Source: Pseudomonadota bacterium
GTDB taxonomy: Bacteria; Pseudomonadota; Gammaproteobacteria; Burkholderiales; Usitatibacteraceae
Assembly (NCBI GenBank): GCA_029781595.1
Contig: JAKOWJ010000227.1
Span: forward strand, 25,497-89,496
Direction of reading: 5' to 3'
Length of the DNA stretch: 64,000 nucleotides
Below the pieces are notes generated by a model. That model made no database searches, had not been told where the DNA came from, and worked only from the letters and a program-made list of their open reading frames with translations. Position numbers and translations under genes: made by a program. Position 1 is the stretch's first letter. Every line of letters begins with the position of its first letter. Below, one piece after another: positions 37,019-47,894 of this stretch.

Positions 37019-37509
37019 CAGCGGTACCTCGCGTCCTCGGCCCGGTCGGCCGCGATTTGCTTCTCGTACCGGTCGCCGATGGCGAGCAGCACGGGCTTGG
37101 TGTAGTAAAGGTCCCCGCGCGCTTCCCCGTGGTACTCGAGGATGCGCGTCTCGACGATGGAGTCCACCGGGCAGCTCTCCTCGCACAACCCGCAGAAGAT
37201 GCACTTGGTGAGGTCGATGTCGTAGCGCGTGGTGCGGCGCGTGCCGTCCTGGCGCTGCTCGCTCTCGATGGTGATGGCCAGGGCCGGGCAGACGGCCTCG
37301 CACAGCTTGCAGGCGATGCAGCGCTCCTCGCCGTTGGGGTAGCGGCGCAGCGCGTGCAGCCCCCGGAAGCGCGGCCCCTGCGGCGTCTTCTCCTCGGGGT
37401 AGAGCACCGTGATCTTGCGGGCGAAGAGGAAGCGGCCGGTGAGCGCGAGGCCCTTGGCCAGCTCCGAGAGCATGAGGCTCGAGACGATCTGCCTGGCGCG
37501 GTCGAACAC
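37018..37509 (-). CDS. nuoI: NADH-quinone oxidoreductase subunit I
   Basis: A 163-residue ferredoxin-like subunit holding clusters N6a and N6b. Two 4Fe-4S motifs are visible: [12 protein letters not shown] and [12 protein letters not shown]. The GTG at 37509 was chosen over the ATG at 37473. A near-perfect ribosome site GGAGGTGA lies seven bases upstream of the GTG, and the protein then has the betaproteobacterial NuoI length with its N-terminal amphipathic helix. The nuoH stop TGA is embedded in that ribosome site. Confidence 0.95.
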   Translation of the reverse strand: MFDRARQIVSSLMLSELAKGLALTGRFLFARKITVLYPEEKTPQGPRFRGLHALRRYPNGEERCIACKLCEAVCPALAITIESEQRQDGTRRTTRYDIDLTKCIFCGLCEESCPVDSIVETRILEYHGEARGDLYYTKPVLLAIGDRYEKQIAADRAEDARYR

Positions 37510-37514
37510 GGCCC

Positions 37515-38600
37515 TCACCTCCCGAACCAGATCGAGAAGGGGAACGTGCCCGAGAGCGGCTCGAGCATCATCACGCCCGTGACCACGATCCACACCAGCG
37601 TGATAGGGATGAACACCTTCCAGCCCAGGCGCATGATCTGGTCGTAGCGGTAGCGCGGGAACGAGGCGCGCACCCACAGGAACACGAACATGAAGAAGGC
37701 GATCTTGCCGAGCAGCCACAGGATCGAGGGCGCGCCCAGCATGCCCCACGCCGCCGGGAAGGGCGAGAGCCAGCCGCCCCAGAAGAGCAGGCTCGCGAGC
37801 GTGGAGACGAGGATCATGTTGGCGTACTCGGCCAGGAAGAAGACCGCGAAGGTCATCCCCGAGTACTCGACGTGGAAGCCGGCCACCAGCTCGCTCTCGC
37901 CCTCGGCCACGTCGAAGGGGTGGCGGTTGGTCTCCGCCAGGCCCGCGATGAAGTAGACCGCGAAGAACGGCAGCAGCGGGAGCCAGAACCACTCGAGCAG
38001 GCCGTACGCGCCCGCCTGGCGCGCGACGATCTCGGAGAGGTTGAGGCTGCGGCCGGCCATGAGCGCGCCCACCAGCGCGAAGCCCATGGCGATCTCGTAG
38101 GCCACGACCTGCGCGGCCGAGCGCATCGCGCCCAGGAAAGCGTACTTCGAGTTGGAGGCCCAGCCCGCGATGATGATGCCGTACACGCCCATGGAGGTCA
38201 TGGCCAGCACCACGAGCAGGCCCGCGTCCACGTTGGCGATGACCCAGCCCGGCGCGAAGGGCACCACGGCCCAGACGGCCAGCGCCGGCGCCACCGCCAG
38301 GATGGGCGCCAGGGCGAACAGGCCCCGGCTCGCGCCCGCGGGCACGATGCGCTCCTTCACGAGGAGCTTGAGCGCGTCGGCGATGGGCTGCAGCACGCCC
38401 TTCCAGCCCACGCGGTTGGGGCCGCGGCGCACCTGGATCCAGCCGATCACCCAGCGCTCGACGAGCTGGTAGTAGAGCACCGTGAGCAGCAGCGGCACGA
38501 GCACCGCGACGATGCCGGCCAGCGACTTCGCCACGAGCCAGCCCTCGGGGCCGAGGCGGCCCTCGATGGCGCCGTGCAGGCTGGCGAGGAGCCCGGTCAC
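37515..38600 (-). CDS. nuoH: NADH-quinone oxidoreductase subunit H
   Basis: A 361-residue, eight-helix membrane subunit forming the quinone chamber with NuoB and NuoD. Conserved segments include [20 protein letters not shown] and the acidic loop [23 protein letters not shown] start at 38600 overlaps the nuoG stop (GTGA), indicating coupling. Confidence 0.96.
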   Translation of the reverse strand: MTGLLASLHGAIEGRLGPEGWLVAKSLAGIVAVLVPLLLTVLYYQLVERWVIGWIQVRRGPNRVGWKGVLQPIADALKLLVKERIVPAGASRGLFALAPILAVAPALAVWAVVPFAPGWVIANVDAGLLVVLAMTSMGVYGIIIAGWASNSKYAFLGAMRSAAQVVAYEIAMGFALVGALMAGRSLNLSEIVARQAGAYGLLEWFWLPLLPFFAVYFIAGLAETNRHPFDVAEGESELVAGFHVEYSGMTFAVFFLAEYANMILVSTLASLLFWGGWLSPFPAAWGMLGAPSILWLLGKIAFFMFVFLWVRASFPRYRYDQIMRLGWKVFIPITLVWIVVTGVMMLEPLSGTFPFSIWFGR

Positions 38601-40951
38601 GCCGCCTCCTCCGACGCGGCCTTCGCCAGCGCGAGCCCGCCCTCGCCCAGCGCGACCGTCTGCGCGACGCCGCGCGCCACGCGCACGCACCCTTCCGGCA
38701 GCGCCGCGTCGATGGCCACGGGCAGCACCGCCTCGCCGCCGCCCTGCGTCACGCGCACGCGCTCGCCCGCGACGAGGCCGGCCGCGCGGGCGGTGGCCTC
38801 GCTCATGCGCGCCGTGGCCGCGGCCCGCGCGTCGGCGGAGCGCTGCAGGCTGCGCGCGCGGCGCACCTGCGCGTCGGTGGCGTAGAGCGGCCACTCCGCG
38901 ACGCGCTCGAACCCGGTGCCCGCCGCCGGCAGCGTGAAGGCGAAGGGCTGCGGCACGTTGCCCAGCCCCGCCGTCGCCCAGGCCTGGAGGTCCGGCGCGA
39001 TGGCCTCGCGCACGGCCTCGACCGTGTCCAGCGCGAAGCCCTCGAGCCCCAGCATCGAGCCCAGGAGCCGCAGCACCTTCCAGCCCGGGCGCGCCTCGCC
39101 CTGCGGACGGGCCACCGCCTCGAAGGACTGCACGCGCCCTTCCATGCTCACGAAGGTGCCCGCCGTCTCGGCCGAGGGCGCGATGGGCAGGATGACGTGC
39201 GCGTACTCGGGCGCCCAGCAGCGCCAGGCCGCGAGCGCCACGACGAAGTCGGCCCGGCCGAGGGCGGAGATCGCCTGCGGGGCGAGCGCCGCGTCTCGCT
39301 CCGGCTCGAAGCCGGCGACCAGCCAGGCGCGCGGCGGCTCGGCCAGCATGGCGCGCGTGTCGCGGCCGCCCGCGGCGGGCTGCGCCCCCACGAGCCTCGC
39401 CCCCACGCTGTTGGCGTTCTGGCCCAGCAGGCCGAAGGTGGCGCCGGACAGGCGCGCGATCTCGTGGCCGATGGCGGCGAGGACGGCGAAGTCGGGGTGC
39501 TGCTGCGCGTAGTGCCCGAGCCAGACGGCGGCGCGCTCGCGTCCCGCGAGCCCCGCCGCGATGGCGCGCGCCTCGTCCGTGGCCTGCACGCCGGCGAGCG
39601 CCTTCGCGACCTCGCCCTCGAGGGGCCGGCCGGTGGACTCGGCGAGCGCGACCGCCACGGTGGCCAGCGCGGCCGCCAGGCCCGACGGGCGCGCGACGAG
39701 CCGGTGCGCCACGGGCATGAGCAGGTCGTCGTCGGCCACGTGCACGACGGACAGGCCGAGCCCCTTCTTCGCCGCCTGGCGCAGGCGCGCGGCCAGCAGC
39801 GGCTGCTCCTTGCGCAGGGTGGATCCCACGAGCAGCACCGACTGCATCGCCGAGGCCTCGGCGATCGAGGTCCCCAGCCAGGGCGCGCCCGAGAACCGGG
39901 CCCGCAGGTCCAGCGCGCGGAAGCGGTGGTCCACGCTGTCGCCGCCCAGCCCGCGCACCAGGCGCGTGGCGAGGTGCAGTTCCTCGAGCGTGAGCGTGGG
40001 CGAGACCAGGGCGCCGAGCGCGGCCGGGCCGTGCGCGTCGACCGCGCCCTTCAGGCCCGCCACCACGGCCTCCAGCGCCTCGGGCCAGTCCACCTCCACC
40101 CAGGCGCCGTCGCGGCAGACCATCGGGCGCGTGAGCCGGTCTTCGGAGTTGAGCCCCTCGTAGCCGAAGCGGTCGCGGTCGGAGAGCCAGCACTCGTTCA
40201 CCGCCTCGTTCTCCAGGGGCACCACGCGCATCACGCGGTCCTGCTTCACCTGCATCACGAGGCCGGAGCCCAGGCCGTCGTGCGGCGAGACGGCGCGGCG
40301 GCGCGCGAGCTCCCAGGAGCGGGCCGCGTAGCGGAAGGGCTTGGAGGTGAGCGCGCCCACCGGGCACAGGTCGATCACGTTGCCGGAGAGCTCGGAATCC
40401 ACCGTGCGCCCGACGAAGGTGAGGATCTCGGCGTGCTCGCCGCGGCCGGCCATGCCCAGCTCCATCACCCCGGCGACCTCCTGGCCGAAGCGCACGCAGC
40501 GCGTGCAGTGGATGCAGCGCGTCATGTCCGTGGAGATGAGCGGGCCCAGGTCCTTGTTCACCACCACGCGCTTTTCCTCGGCGTAGCGCGAGGAGGAGCC
40601 CCCGTAGCCCACGGCGAGGTCCTGCAGCTGGCACTCGCCGCCCTGGTCGCAGATGGGGCAGTCGAGCGGGTGGTTGATGAGCAGGAACTCCATCACCCCC
40701 TTCTGCGCGGTCACCGCGGCGGCCGACTGCGTCCACACCTTCATGCCCTCGGTGGCGGGCGTGGCGCAGGCCGGCAGCGGCTTGGGCGCCTTCTCCACCT
40801 GCACCAGGCACATGCGGCAGTTGGCCGCGATGGACAGCTTGCGGTGGTAGCAGAAGTGCGGGACGAAGGCGCCGATCCTGTTGGCGGCCTCCATCACCGT
40901 GGCGCCGTTCTCCACCTGGACGCTCTTGCCGTCGATCTCGAGGGTGATCAT
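38597..40951 (-). CDS. nuoG: NADH-quinone oxidoreductase subunit G
   Basis: A 784-residue peripheral-arm subunit. The N-terminal 2Fe-2S site is [15 protein letters not shown] with a later cysteine (ACATPA). The His-liganded cluster follows ([14 protein letters not shown]), then [14 protein letters not shown] and [15 protein letters not shown]. The C-terminal two-thirds is the molybdopterin-oxidoreductase-like domain, which binds no cofactor in this family. ATG 40951, five bases after nuoF. Confidence 0.95.
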   Translation of the reverse strand: MITLEIDGKSVQVENGATVMEAANRIGAFVPHFCYHRKLSIAANCRMCLVQVEKAPKPLPACATPATEGMKVWTQSAAAVTAQKGVMEFLLINHPLDCPICDQGGECQLQDLAVGYGGSSSRYAEEKRVVVNKDLGPLISTDMTRCIHCTRCVRFGQEVAGVMELGMAGRGEHAEILTFVGRTVDSELSGNVIDLCPVGALTSKPFRYAARSWELARRRAVSPHDGLGSGLVMQVKQDRVMRVVPLENEAVNECWLSDRDRFGYEGLNSEDRLTRPMVCRDGAWVEVDWPEALEAVVAGLKGAVDAHGPAALGALVSPTLTLEELHLATRLVRGLGGDSVDHRFRALDLRARFSGAPWLGTSIAEASAMQSVLLVGSTLRKEQPLLAARLRQAAKKGLGLSVVHVADDDLLMPVAHRLVARPSGLAAALATVAVALAESTGRPLEGEVAKALAGVQATDEARAIAAGLAGRERAAVWLGHYAQQHPDFAVLAAIGHEIARLSGATFGLLGQNANSVGARLVGAQPAAGGRDTRAMLAEPPRAWLVAGFEPERDAALAPQAISALGRADFVVALAAWRCWAPEYAHVILPIAPSAETAGTFVSMEGRVQSFEAVARPQGEARPGWKVLRLLGSMLGLEGFALDTVEAVREAIAPDLQAWATAGLGNVPQPFAFTLPAAGTGFERVAEWPLYATDAQVRRARSLQRSADARAAATARMSEATARAAGLVAGERVRVTQGGGEAVLPVAIDAALPEGCVRVARGVAQTVALGEGGLALAKAASEEAA

Positions 40952-40956
40952 GCGCG

Positions 40957-42287
<1,331 letters not shown>

Positions 42288-42291
<4 letters not shown>

Positions 42292-42773
42292 TTCTTCAGC
42301 TCCTCGACCAGCGCGTCGAGCCTGTCGTGCGACATGAAGCTGCACACGCGCTTGTTGTCCACCAGCATCACGGGCGCGTCGCCGCAGGCGCCCAGGCACT
42401 CGCCTTCCTTGAGGGTGACGCAACCGTCGGCCGAGGTCTCGCCGAAGCCGATGCCCAGCCGGCGCTTCAGGTGCTCGGCCGCCTCCACGCCGCCCGAGAG
42501 GGCGCAGGGCAGGTTCGTGCACACGGTGACCTTGTGCCGGCCGCCGGGCTTCAGGTCGTACATGTTGTAGAAGGTCGCCACCTCGTAGACCGCCACCGGG
42601 GGCATGCCCAGGACCTGCGCCACGGCCTCCATCACCTCGTCGGAGAGCCAGCCGTGCTCGTCCTGCGCGATGGCGAGGGCAGACATCACCGCGGACTGCC
42701 TCTGGTCCGGCGGGTACTTGGCCAGCTCGCGCTCGATGCGCGCGAGCGAGGCCGGCGAGAGCCGCGCCGTCAT
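42288..42773 (-). CDS. nuoE: NADH-quinone oxidoreductase subunit E
   Basis: A 161-residue thioredoxin-like subunit carrying the 2Fe-2S cluster N1a. Ligand motifs are VCTNLPC and [11 protein letters not shown]. The N-terminal helical bundle (ATFYNMYDL) is typical. The ATG at 42773 overlaps the stop of the inserted cupin gene, not nuoD as in ordinary operons. Confidence 0.95.
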
Positions 42774-43261
42774 TCGCCCTCCCAGTAGTCGACGCGCGAG
42801 GCCGCCTTCGTCATGTGGCGAAGGCGCGACTCGCCCGCGCCGCCGAAGGCGCCGACCTTGCCCGAATCGGGGTACTCGCAGACCTCCGCGGGCATCATCG
42901 TGCTCACCGAGATGTAGGCGAGCTCCGCGTCCGAGTCGTTCACGAGCTGGTGCGCCGTCTCCGGCCCGCCCGTGGGGCAGCAGATGAAATCCCCGGCGCG
43001 CACCTTGCGCGTCTCGGCGCCGTAGCGCAGCAGGCCCTCCCCGCGCACGATGAAGAACATCTCCTCCTCCGCGCGGTGGCTGTGGAAGGGGCACGAGACC
43101 TTGCCGGGCTGCACCACGTCGTAGGAGTAGCCCAGGTCCTTCGCGCCCACCAGGGGGCCCACCCGCACGGCGTCCGACTCGAACTTGCCGCCCACGGCCG
43201 AGAAGCGCTCGAGCGCGAGCTCGTCGAGGTTCACCACGCGGGCGTCGATGGCGCGCTTCAC
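42770..43261 (-). CDS. Cupin-domain protein inserted between nuoD and nuoE
   Basis: A 163-residue single-domain cupin. Motif 1 reads [19 protein letters not shown] (His, His, Glu metal ligands) and motif 2 reads [19 protein letters not shown] (His ligand). It is therefore probably metal-binding; the substrate is unknown, though such cupins can be sugar or small-ligand binders or dioxygenase-like. The GTG at 43261 overlaps the nuoD TGA and its TGA overlaps the nuoE ATG, so it is fully embedded in the translational relay of the operon. Codon use looks like its neighbours. No standard complex I subunit has this fold. Confidence 0.88.
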   Translation of the reverse strand: MKRAIDARVVNLDELALERFSAVGGKFESDAVRVGPLVGAKDLGYSYDVVQPGKVSCPFHSHRAEEEMFFIVRGEGLLRYGAETRKVRAGDFICCPTGGPETAHQLVNDSDAELAYISVSTMMPAEVCEYPDSGKVGAFGGAGESRLRHMTKAASRVDYWEGE

Positions 43262-44511
43262 CGGTCGATCTCCCCGAAGACGATGTCCATGGTGCCGATG
43301 ATGGCCACCACGTCCGCGATCATGTGCCCGCGCGTGAGCTCGTCCATCGCCGCCAGGTGCGGGAAGCCCGGGGCGCGGATCTTCAGCCGCCACGGCTTGT
43401 TGGCGCCGTCGGAGACGAGGTAGATGCCGAACTCGCCCTTGGGGTGCTCGACGGCCGCGTAGACCTCGCCCGGGGGCACGTGCATGCCCTCGCTGAAGAG
43501 CTTGAAGTGGTGGATGAGCTCCTCCATGGAGGACTTCATCCGCTCGCGCGAGGGCGGGGCCACCTTGTGGTCGTCGATGATCACGGGGCCGGGATTGTCC
43601 CGCAGCCAGGCGATGCACTGCCGGATGATGCGGTTGGACTCGCGCATCTCCTGCACGCGCACGAGGTAGCGGTCGTAGCAGTCGCCCTGGGTGCCCACCG
43701 GGATGTCGAAGTCCATCCGGTCGTACACCTCGTAGGGCTGGGCCTTGCGCAGGTCCCAGGCCACGCCCGAGCCGCGCAGCATGGGGCCGGTGAATCCCAG
43801 GGCCTGCGCCCGCTCGGGGGTCACCACGCCGATGCCCACGGTGCGCTGCTTCCAGATGCGGTTCTCGGTGAGCAGGGTCTCGTAGTCGTCCACGTACGCC
43901 GGGAAGCGGTTCGTGAAGTCCTCGATGAAGTCCAGCAGCGAGCCCTGGCGGTTGGCGTTCAGGCGCGCGATCTCCGCGGCGCCGCGCGAGCCGTTGGACT
44001 CGTACTGCGGCATGCGCTCCGGCAGGTCGCGGTACACGCCGCCGGGCCGGTAGTAGGCCGCGTGCATGCGCGCGCCCGAGACGGCCTCGTACATGTCGAA
44101 GAGGTCCTCGCGCTCGCGGAAGGCGTAGAGGAAGACCGTCATGGCGCCCACGTCCAGCGCGTGCGAGCCGATCCACAGCAGGTGGTTCAGGATGCGCGTG
44201 ATCTCGTCGAACATCACGCGGATGTACTGCGCGCGCACCGGCACCCCGACGCCCAGCAGGCGCTCGATGGCCATCACGTAGGCGTGCTCGTTGGCCATCA
44301 TGGACACGTAGTCCAGCCGGTCCATGTACGGCACGCTCTGGAGGAACGTGCGCGTCTCGGCGAGCTTCTCGGTGCCGCGGTGCAGCAGGCCGATGTGCGG
44401 GTCGGCGCGCTGCACCACCTCGCCGTCGAGCTCGAGCACCAGGCGCAGCACCCCGTGGGCCGCCGGGTGCTGCGGCCCGAAGTTCATCGTGTAGTTCTTG
44501 ATCTCGGCCAT
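43258..44511 (-). CDS. nuoD: NADH-quinone oxidoreductase subunit D
   Basis: A 417-residue subunit related to the large subunit of NiFe hydrogenases; it forms the quinone-binding site with NuoB. The N-terminal [16 protein letters not shown] holds the quinone-site histidine and the C-terminal [13 protein letters not shown] is typical. Nickel-binding cysteines are absent, as expected. ATG 44511. The cupin gene follows with a GTGA overlap. Confidence 0.96.
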   Translation of the reverse strand: MAEIKNYTMNFGPQHPAAHGVLRLVLELDGEVVQRADPHIGLLHRGTEKLAETRTFLQSVPYMDRLDYVSMMANEHAYVMAIERLLGVGVPVRAQYIRVMFDEITRILNHLLWIGSHALDVGAMTVFLYAFREREDLFDMYEAVSGARMHAAYYRPGGVYRDLPERMPQYESNGSRGAAEIARLNANRQGSLLDFIEDFTNRFPAYVDDYETLLTENRIWKQRTVGIGVVTPERAQALGFTGPMLRGSGVAWDLRKAQPYEVYDRMDFDIPVGTQGDCYDRYLVRVQEMRESNRIIRQCIAWLRDNPGPVIIDDHKVAPPSRERMKSSMEELIHHFKLFSEGMHVPPGEVYAAVEHPKGEFGIYLVSDGANKPWRLKIRAPGFPHLAAMDELTRGHMIADVVAIIGTMDIVFGEIDR

Positions 44512-44512
44512 G

Positions 44513-45115
44513 TCAGCCCTTGCCCGCCCCGTACGAGTCCTCGCGCACCACCCGCGGCACGATCTCGCGCGGCTCGATGGTGACGGGCTGGTAGACCACG
44601 CGGCGCTGCGCCGGGTCGTAGCGCATCTCCACGTGCCCGGAGATGGGGAAGTCCTTGCGGAACGGGTGCCCCATGAAGCCGTAGTCGGTGAGGATGCGGC
44701 GCAGGTCCGGGTGGCCGCGGAAGACCACGCCGTAGAGGTCGAAGGCCTCGCGCTCGAACCAGTTGGCGGCGGGCCAGACCTCGATCACGGAGTCGACGGC
44801 CGGAAAGCCGTCGTCCGGGCAGAACACCTTCACGCGCAGGCGCCGGTTGCGGCGCACCGACAGCAGGTGCAGCACCACCGCGAAGCGCGCGCCGCGCCGC
44901 GTGCCTTCCGCGAAGCCCTCGTAGTCGACGACGCACAGGTCGACGAGCAGGGAGAAGTCGAGCGATTCGTGGTCGCGCAGCAGGCGCGCGGCCTCGGCGT
45001 AGTCGGCGGCGGCCACCTCGATGGTGAGCTCGCCGCGGTCCGCCGTCGCGCCCGCCAGGCGCCCGCCCAACGCCGCGTCGACGTCCCGCTGCAGGGACTG
45101 GAGGATCTCGCTCAT
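44513..45115 (-). CDS. nuoC: NADH-quinone oxidoreductase subunit C
   Basis: A 200-residue peripheral-arm subunit. The family signature [20 protein letters not shown] is present, followed by the [14 protein letters not shown] segment. Not fused to nuoD, in contrast to E. coli. ATG 45115, four bases after the nuoB stop. Confidence 0.95.
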   Translation of the reverse strand: MSEILQSLQRDVDAALGGRLAGATADRGELTIEVAAADYAEAARLLRDHESLDFSLLVDLCVVDYEGFAEGTRRGARFAVVLHLLSVRRNRRLRVKVFCPDDGFPAVDSVIEVWPAANWFEREAFDLYGVVFRGHPDLRRILTDYGFMGHPFRKDFPISGHVEMRYDPAQRRVVYQPVTIEPREIVPRVVREDSYGAGKG

Positions 45116-45119
45116 CGGC

Positions 45120-45608
45120 TCAGCTGCGACGGATGGTCTGGGTGCGCTTGATCTTGTTCTGCAGCTGCAGCAGCCCGTAGATCAGCGCCTCCGCCGTGGG
45201 GGGGCACCCGGGGACGTACACGTCCACGGGCACGATGCGGTCGCAGCCGCGCACGACGGAGTAGGAGTAGTGGTAGTAGCCGCCGCCGTTGGCGCAGGAG
45301 CCCATGGAGAGCACCCAGCGCGGCTCGGCCATCTGGTCGTAGACGCGGCGCAGGGCCGGCGCCATCTTGTTGCACAGCGTGCCGGCCACGATCATGAGGT
45401 CCGACTGGCGCGGGCTGGGCCGGAAGACGATGCCGAAGCGGTCCAGGTCGTAGCGCGAGGCGCCCGCGTGCATCATCTCCACCGCGCAGCAGGCCAGGCC
45501 GAAGGTCATCGGCCAGAGCGATCCCGTGCGCGCCCAGTTGAGCACGTTGTCCACCTGGGTGACCACGAAGCCCTTGTCGCCGACCACGCCTTCGCTCATC
45601 GCGCCCAT
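45120..45608 (-). CDS. nuoB: NADH-quinone oxidoreductase subunit B
   Basis: A 162-residue subunit with the terminal 4Fe-4S cluster N2. Ligand regions are [18 protein letters not shown] and [11 protein letters not shown]. Two candidate ATGs exist. The one at 45608 has GGGAGTGA at proper spacing, so it is preferred over 45599. Located between nuoA and nuoC, as usual. Confidence 0.96.
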   Translation of the reverse strand: MGAMSEGVVGDKGFVVTQVDNVLNWARTGSLWPMTFGLACCAVEMMHAGASRYDLDRFGIVFRPSPRQSDLMIVAGTLCNKMAPALRRVYDQMAEPRWVLSMGSCANGGGYYHYSYSVVRGCDRIVPVDVYVPGCPPTAEALIYGLLQLQNKIKRTQTIRRS

Positions 45609-45612
45609 CGCG

Positions 45613-45981
45613 TCACTCCCATTCCAGGGCCCCGCGCTTCCACTCGTAGGCGAAGCCCACGACCAGGATCGCGAGGAAGACCATCATGGCGGAGAAGCCG
45701 AACCAGCCGATGTCCTGCAGGACGATCGCCCAGGGGAAGAGGAAGGCGATCTCGAGGTCGAAGAGGATGAAGAGGATCGCCACCAGGTAGTAGCGCACGT
45801 CGAACTTCATGCGCGCGTCCTCGAAGGCCTCGAACCCGCACTCGTAGGGGCTCAGCTTCTCGGCGTCCGGCTGGTGCGCCCCCGTGAGGCGCCCCAGCAC
45901 GCCGCTCACGGCGATCGCGCCGATGCCGACGGCGCAACCGATCGCGAGGAACAGCAATACCGGGAAGTAGTTCTCCAGCAT
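45613..45981 (-). CDS. nuoA: NADH-quinone oxidoreductase subunit A
   Basis: A 122-residue, three-helix membrane subunit and first gene of the nuo operon. The acidic loop [23 protein letters not shown] and the [13 protein letters not shown] helix are diagnostic. ATG 45981 (weak CAGG site). Upstream lies a 140-bp gap to the tRNA-Leu gene that contains a strong hairpin and no clear sigma-70 promoter, so transcription might start there or read through from tpiA-secG-tRNA. Confidence 0.95.
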   Translation of the reverse strand: MLENYFPVLLFLAIGCAVGIGAIAVSGVLGRLTGAHQPDAEKLSPYECGFEAFEDARMKFDVRYYLVAILFILFDLEIAFLFPWAIVLQDIGWFGFSAMMVFLAILVVGFAYEWKRGALEWE

Positions 45982-46063
45982 GGCGCCTGATGGGACCGTG
46001 GAATTCGCGCCGGATGGTAGCGGGAGCCGGCCGCGCCGCTCCTTGACGGGAGGCAACGCGCCC

Positions 46064-46086
46064 GAAGGCGCCTTCCGGGCGCCTTC
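46064..46086 (-). other. Nine-bp perfect stem-loop between tRNA-Leu and nuoA
   Basis: GAAGGCGCC (46064-46072) and GGCGCCTTC (46078-46086) with a five-base loop. On the minus strand it follows the tRNA 3' end by 35 bases and precedes nuoA by about 80. No U-tract follows it. It may be an imperfect terminator, a processing boundary for the tRNA, or a 5' leader element of nuo. Confidence 0.5.
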
Positions 46087-46121
46087 CGCCACCGCGAACG
46101 ACCCGGCGGCTACTTTCGAAC

Positions 46122-46206
46122 TGGTGCGGTCGGAGAGACTCGAACTCTCACGCCTTTCGGCACTGCCCCCTCAAGACAGCGTGTCTACCAATTCCACCAC
46201 GACCGC
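46122..46206 (-). tRNA. tRNA-Leu (anticodon GAG)
   Basis: Read on the minus strand, the acceptor GCGGTCG pairs with CGACCGC, followed by discriminator A and an encoded CCA (46122-46124). The anticodon stem CTGTC/GGCAG closes the loop TTGAGGG with anticodon GAG, reading CUC and CUU. A D-arm with GGTGGAATTGGTAGACAC, a class II variable arm and a T-arm GAGAGTTCGAGTCTCTC are visible. The position downstream of secG matches the leucine tRNA found there in many beta- and gammaproteobacteria. Confidence 0.95.
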
Positions 46207-46235
46207 GACTCTTGCCGACTACGGTGCTGCGAGGA

Positions 46236-46601
46236 CTACTTCGGGATCTCCTGCGACTTCGAGGAGCTGTCCCCCGACGGGGCCGGCGCCGAGGGAGCGG
46301 GCGCCGCCGGTGCGGAGGCGGGCTTGCCCGCGTCCGTCTTGATCGACTGCGTGACGCCGCCCGACTTGGTGGGCGACGACGTGAGGAAGGTGAGGCCCAG
46401 GCTCGTCACGAAGAAGACGGCCGCGAGGATCGCCGTGGACCGCGACATGAAGTTGGCGGCGCCGGATGAGCCGAAGAGGCTGCCCGCCGAGCCGCTGCCG
46501 AAGGCCGCGCCCATGTCGGCACCCTTGCCGTGCTGCAGCAGCACCAGCACGACGATGGCGACCGCCGCGAGCACGTGAACCATGATGACTACCGTGTGCA
46601 T
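46236..46601 (-). CDS. secG: Preprotein translocase subunit SecG
   Basis: A 121-residue inner-membrane protein of the SecYEG channel. Two hydrophobic segments lie at about residues 2-22 and 55-73. The conserved region LLQHGKGADMGAAFGSGSAGSLFG lies between them. The C-terminal tail is Ser/Ala/Pro-rich and low-complexity, longer than in E. coli (110 residues) as in other betaproteobacteria. ATG 46601, nine bases after tpiA; tRNA-Leu follows. Confidence 0.94.
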   Translation of the reverse strand: MHTVVIMVHVLAAVAIVVLVLLQHGKGADMGAAFGSGSAGSLFGSSGAANFMSRSTAILAAVFFVTSLGLTFLTSSPTKSGGVTQSIKTDAGKPASAPAAPAPSAPAPSGDSSSKSQEIPK

Positions 46602-46610
46602 CCCTGCCCC

Positions 46611-47372
46611 TCACTCTGCGGCGACGGCTGCGCGCCAGATCGCCAGGAAATCTTCCGCCACCAGCGAGGCCCCGCCGATGAGGCCGCCATCGACGTCCGG
46701 CATCGCGAAGAGCTCGGCGGCGTTGGAGCCCTTGACGCTGCCCCCGTACAGCATGGGCAGCCTCGCGGCCACCGCTGCGTCCTGCCCCGCCACCCGGCCC
46801 CGCAGGAAGGCGTGGGCCTCCTGCGCCTGGGCCGCCGTGGCCGTGCGCCCCGTGCCGATGGCCCAGACGGGCTCGTAGGCCACCAGGGCCCCGTCCAGCC
46901 CCGCCGCCCCGACCCTCGCCAGGACGGCGTCGAGCTGCCGGGCCAGCACCGGCTCGGTGGTGCCCCCCTCGCGCTCCGCGAGGGTCTCGCCGACGCACAG
47001 GATGGGCACGAGGCCCGCCTTGCGCGCGCTGGCGAACTTCTCCGCCACGACCGCGTCCGTGTCGCCGAAGAGCGTGCGGCGCTCGGAGTGCCCGACGATC
47101 GCGAAAGTCGCCCCGAACTCGCGGAGCATCGCGCCGGAGACCTCCCCGGTGTACGCCCCCTTCTCGAAGCGGCTGACGTCCTGGCCGCCCCAGGCGACCG
47201 GCGTGCCCTTGAGGAGCGACTGCGCCTGCGCGAGGTACGGCGCCGGCACGCACACCGCGAGGTGCCGGCCGGCTCGCGGTGTGACGCCCGCGAGGATGGC
47301 GCGAACGAGCGAATCGTTGCCGGCGAGGCTCCCGTTGAGCTTCCAGTTCCCGACGACGTGCTTGTCCCGCAA
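46611..47372 (-). CDS. tpiA: Triose-phosphate isomerase
   Basis: A 253-residue (beta/alpha)8 enzyme interconverting DHAP and glyceraldehyde 3-phosphate. The active-site lysine lies in VGNWKLNG, the histidine in IVGHSERR and the glutamate in VAYEPVWAIGTG. The phosphate loop is YGGSVKGSN. The TTG start at 47372 is preceded by GAGGGG, and no better start exists before the conserved VGNWK. A sigma-70-like promoter lies upstream on the minus strand. Confidence 0.95.
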   Translation of the reverse strand: MRDKHVVGNWKLNGSLAGNDSLVRAILAGVTPRAGRHLAVCVPAPYLAQAQSLLKGTPVAWGGQDVSRFEKGAYTGEVSGAMLREFGATFAIVGHSERRTLFGDTDAVVAEKFASARKAGLVPILCVGETLAEREGGTTEPVLARQLDAVLARVGAAGLDGALVAYEPVWAIGTGRTATAAQAQEAHAFLRGRVAGQDAAVAARLPMLYGGSVKGSNAAELFAMPDVDGGLIGGASLVAEDFLAIWRAAVAAE

Positions 47373-47395
47373 TTCGCGCCCCTCAAAACCGCCGG

Positions 47396-47425
47396 ATTTT
47401 ACGGTATCGGTGCATACCCGGTCAA
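47396..47425 (-). promoter_or_regulatory. Sigma-70-like promoter for tpiA-secG-tRNA-Leu
   Basis: On the minus strand TTGACC (47420-47425) and TAAAAT (47396-47401) are separated by 18 bases. This is five of six matches in each hexamer. Transcription would start near 47388, giving a leader of about 16 bases with GAGGGG before the TTG. Confidence 0.6.
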
Positions 47426-47482
47426 TTTGGGACTCCGGCGACCCCGGATCGTTTCACCCGAGGCCCGTGAGAAGGTAGGTGC

Positions 47483-47510
47483 TTGACAGCCAGTTCGATA
47501 TTTCTATAAT
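47483..47510 (+). promoter_or_regulatory. Consensus sigma-70 promoter of arsR with overlapping ArsR-like operator
   Basis: TTGACA (47483-47488), 16 bases, TATAAT (47505-47510): both hexamers are perfect. A 24-bp imperfect palindrome with arms TTCGA (47494-47498) and TCGAA (47513-47517), nine of twelve half-site positions matching, covers the spacer and the -10. This is a natural place for ArsR to block polymerase. The start codon lies only nine bases after the -10, so the transcript has almost no leader. Confidence 0.75.
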
Positions 47511-47519
47511 TCTCGAATC

Positions 47520-47894
47520 ATGCAAACCAACGAAGCCGTCACCATCCTCGCCGCCCTGGCCCACGAGTCGCGCCTGGCCGTCTTCCGGCACTTAGTGGAA
47601 GCCGGCCCCGCGGGCGACACGCCCGGCAACCTGGCCGGAGCCCTGGGCCTCGCCCCCTCCACCCTCTCCTTCCACCTGAAGGAGCTCTCCCACGCCGGCC
47701 TGGTCACGTCGAAAGCGAGCGCCCGCTATCTCGTGTACTCGGTCGACTTCGCCCGCCTCGCGGGTCTCATGACCTTCCTCACCCAGAGCTGCTGCCGCGG
47801 CATGCCCAGCGAGTGCCTCTCCACGATGGAGACGGCGCTGGCGGGCTGCGCGGCCGCCCCCGCCACGTCCACCGAAAAGGCTTGCTGCCCATGA
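47520..47894 (+). CDS. arsR: ArsR-family metalloregulator (arsenic-type)
   Basis: A 124-residue winged-helix repressor. The recognition region is LAPSTLSFHLKELSHAGLV. It lacks the ELCVC metal motif of E. coli ArsR and instead has C-terminal cysteines C91, C92 and C99, plus C110, C122 and C123. The C91-C92-C99 group resembles the separately evolved As(III) site of Acidithiobacillus-type ArsR. It should release its own operator on binding As(III). ATG 47520 has no ribosome site. The stop overlaps the next start (ATGA). Confidence 0.92.
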   Translation: MQTNEAVTILAALAHESRLAVFRHLVEAGPAGDTPGNLAGALGLAPSTLSFHLKELSHAGLVTSKASARYLVYSVDFARLAGLMTFLTQSCCRGMPSECLSTMETALAGCAAAPATSTEKACCP

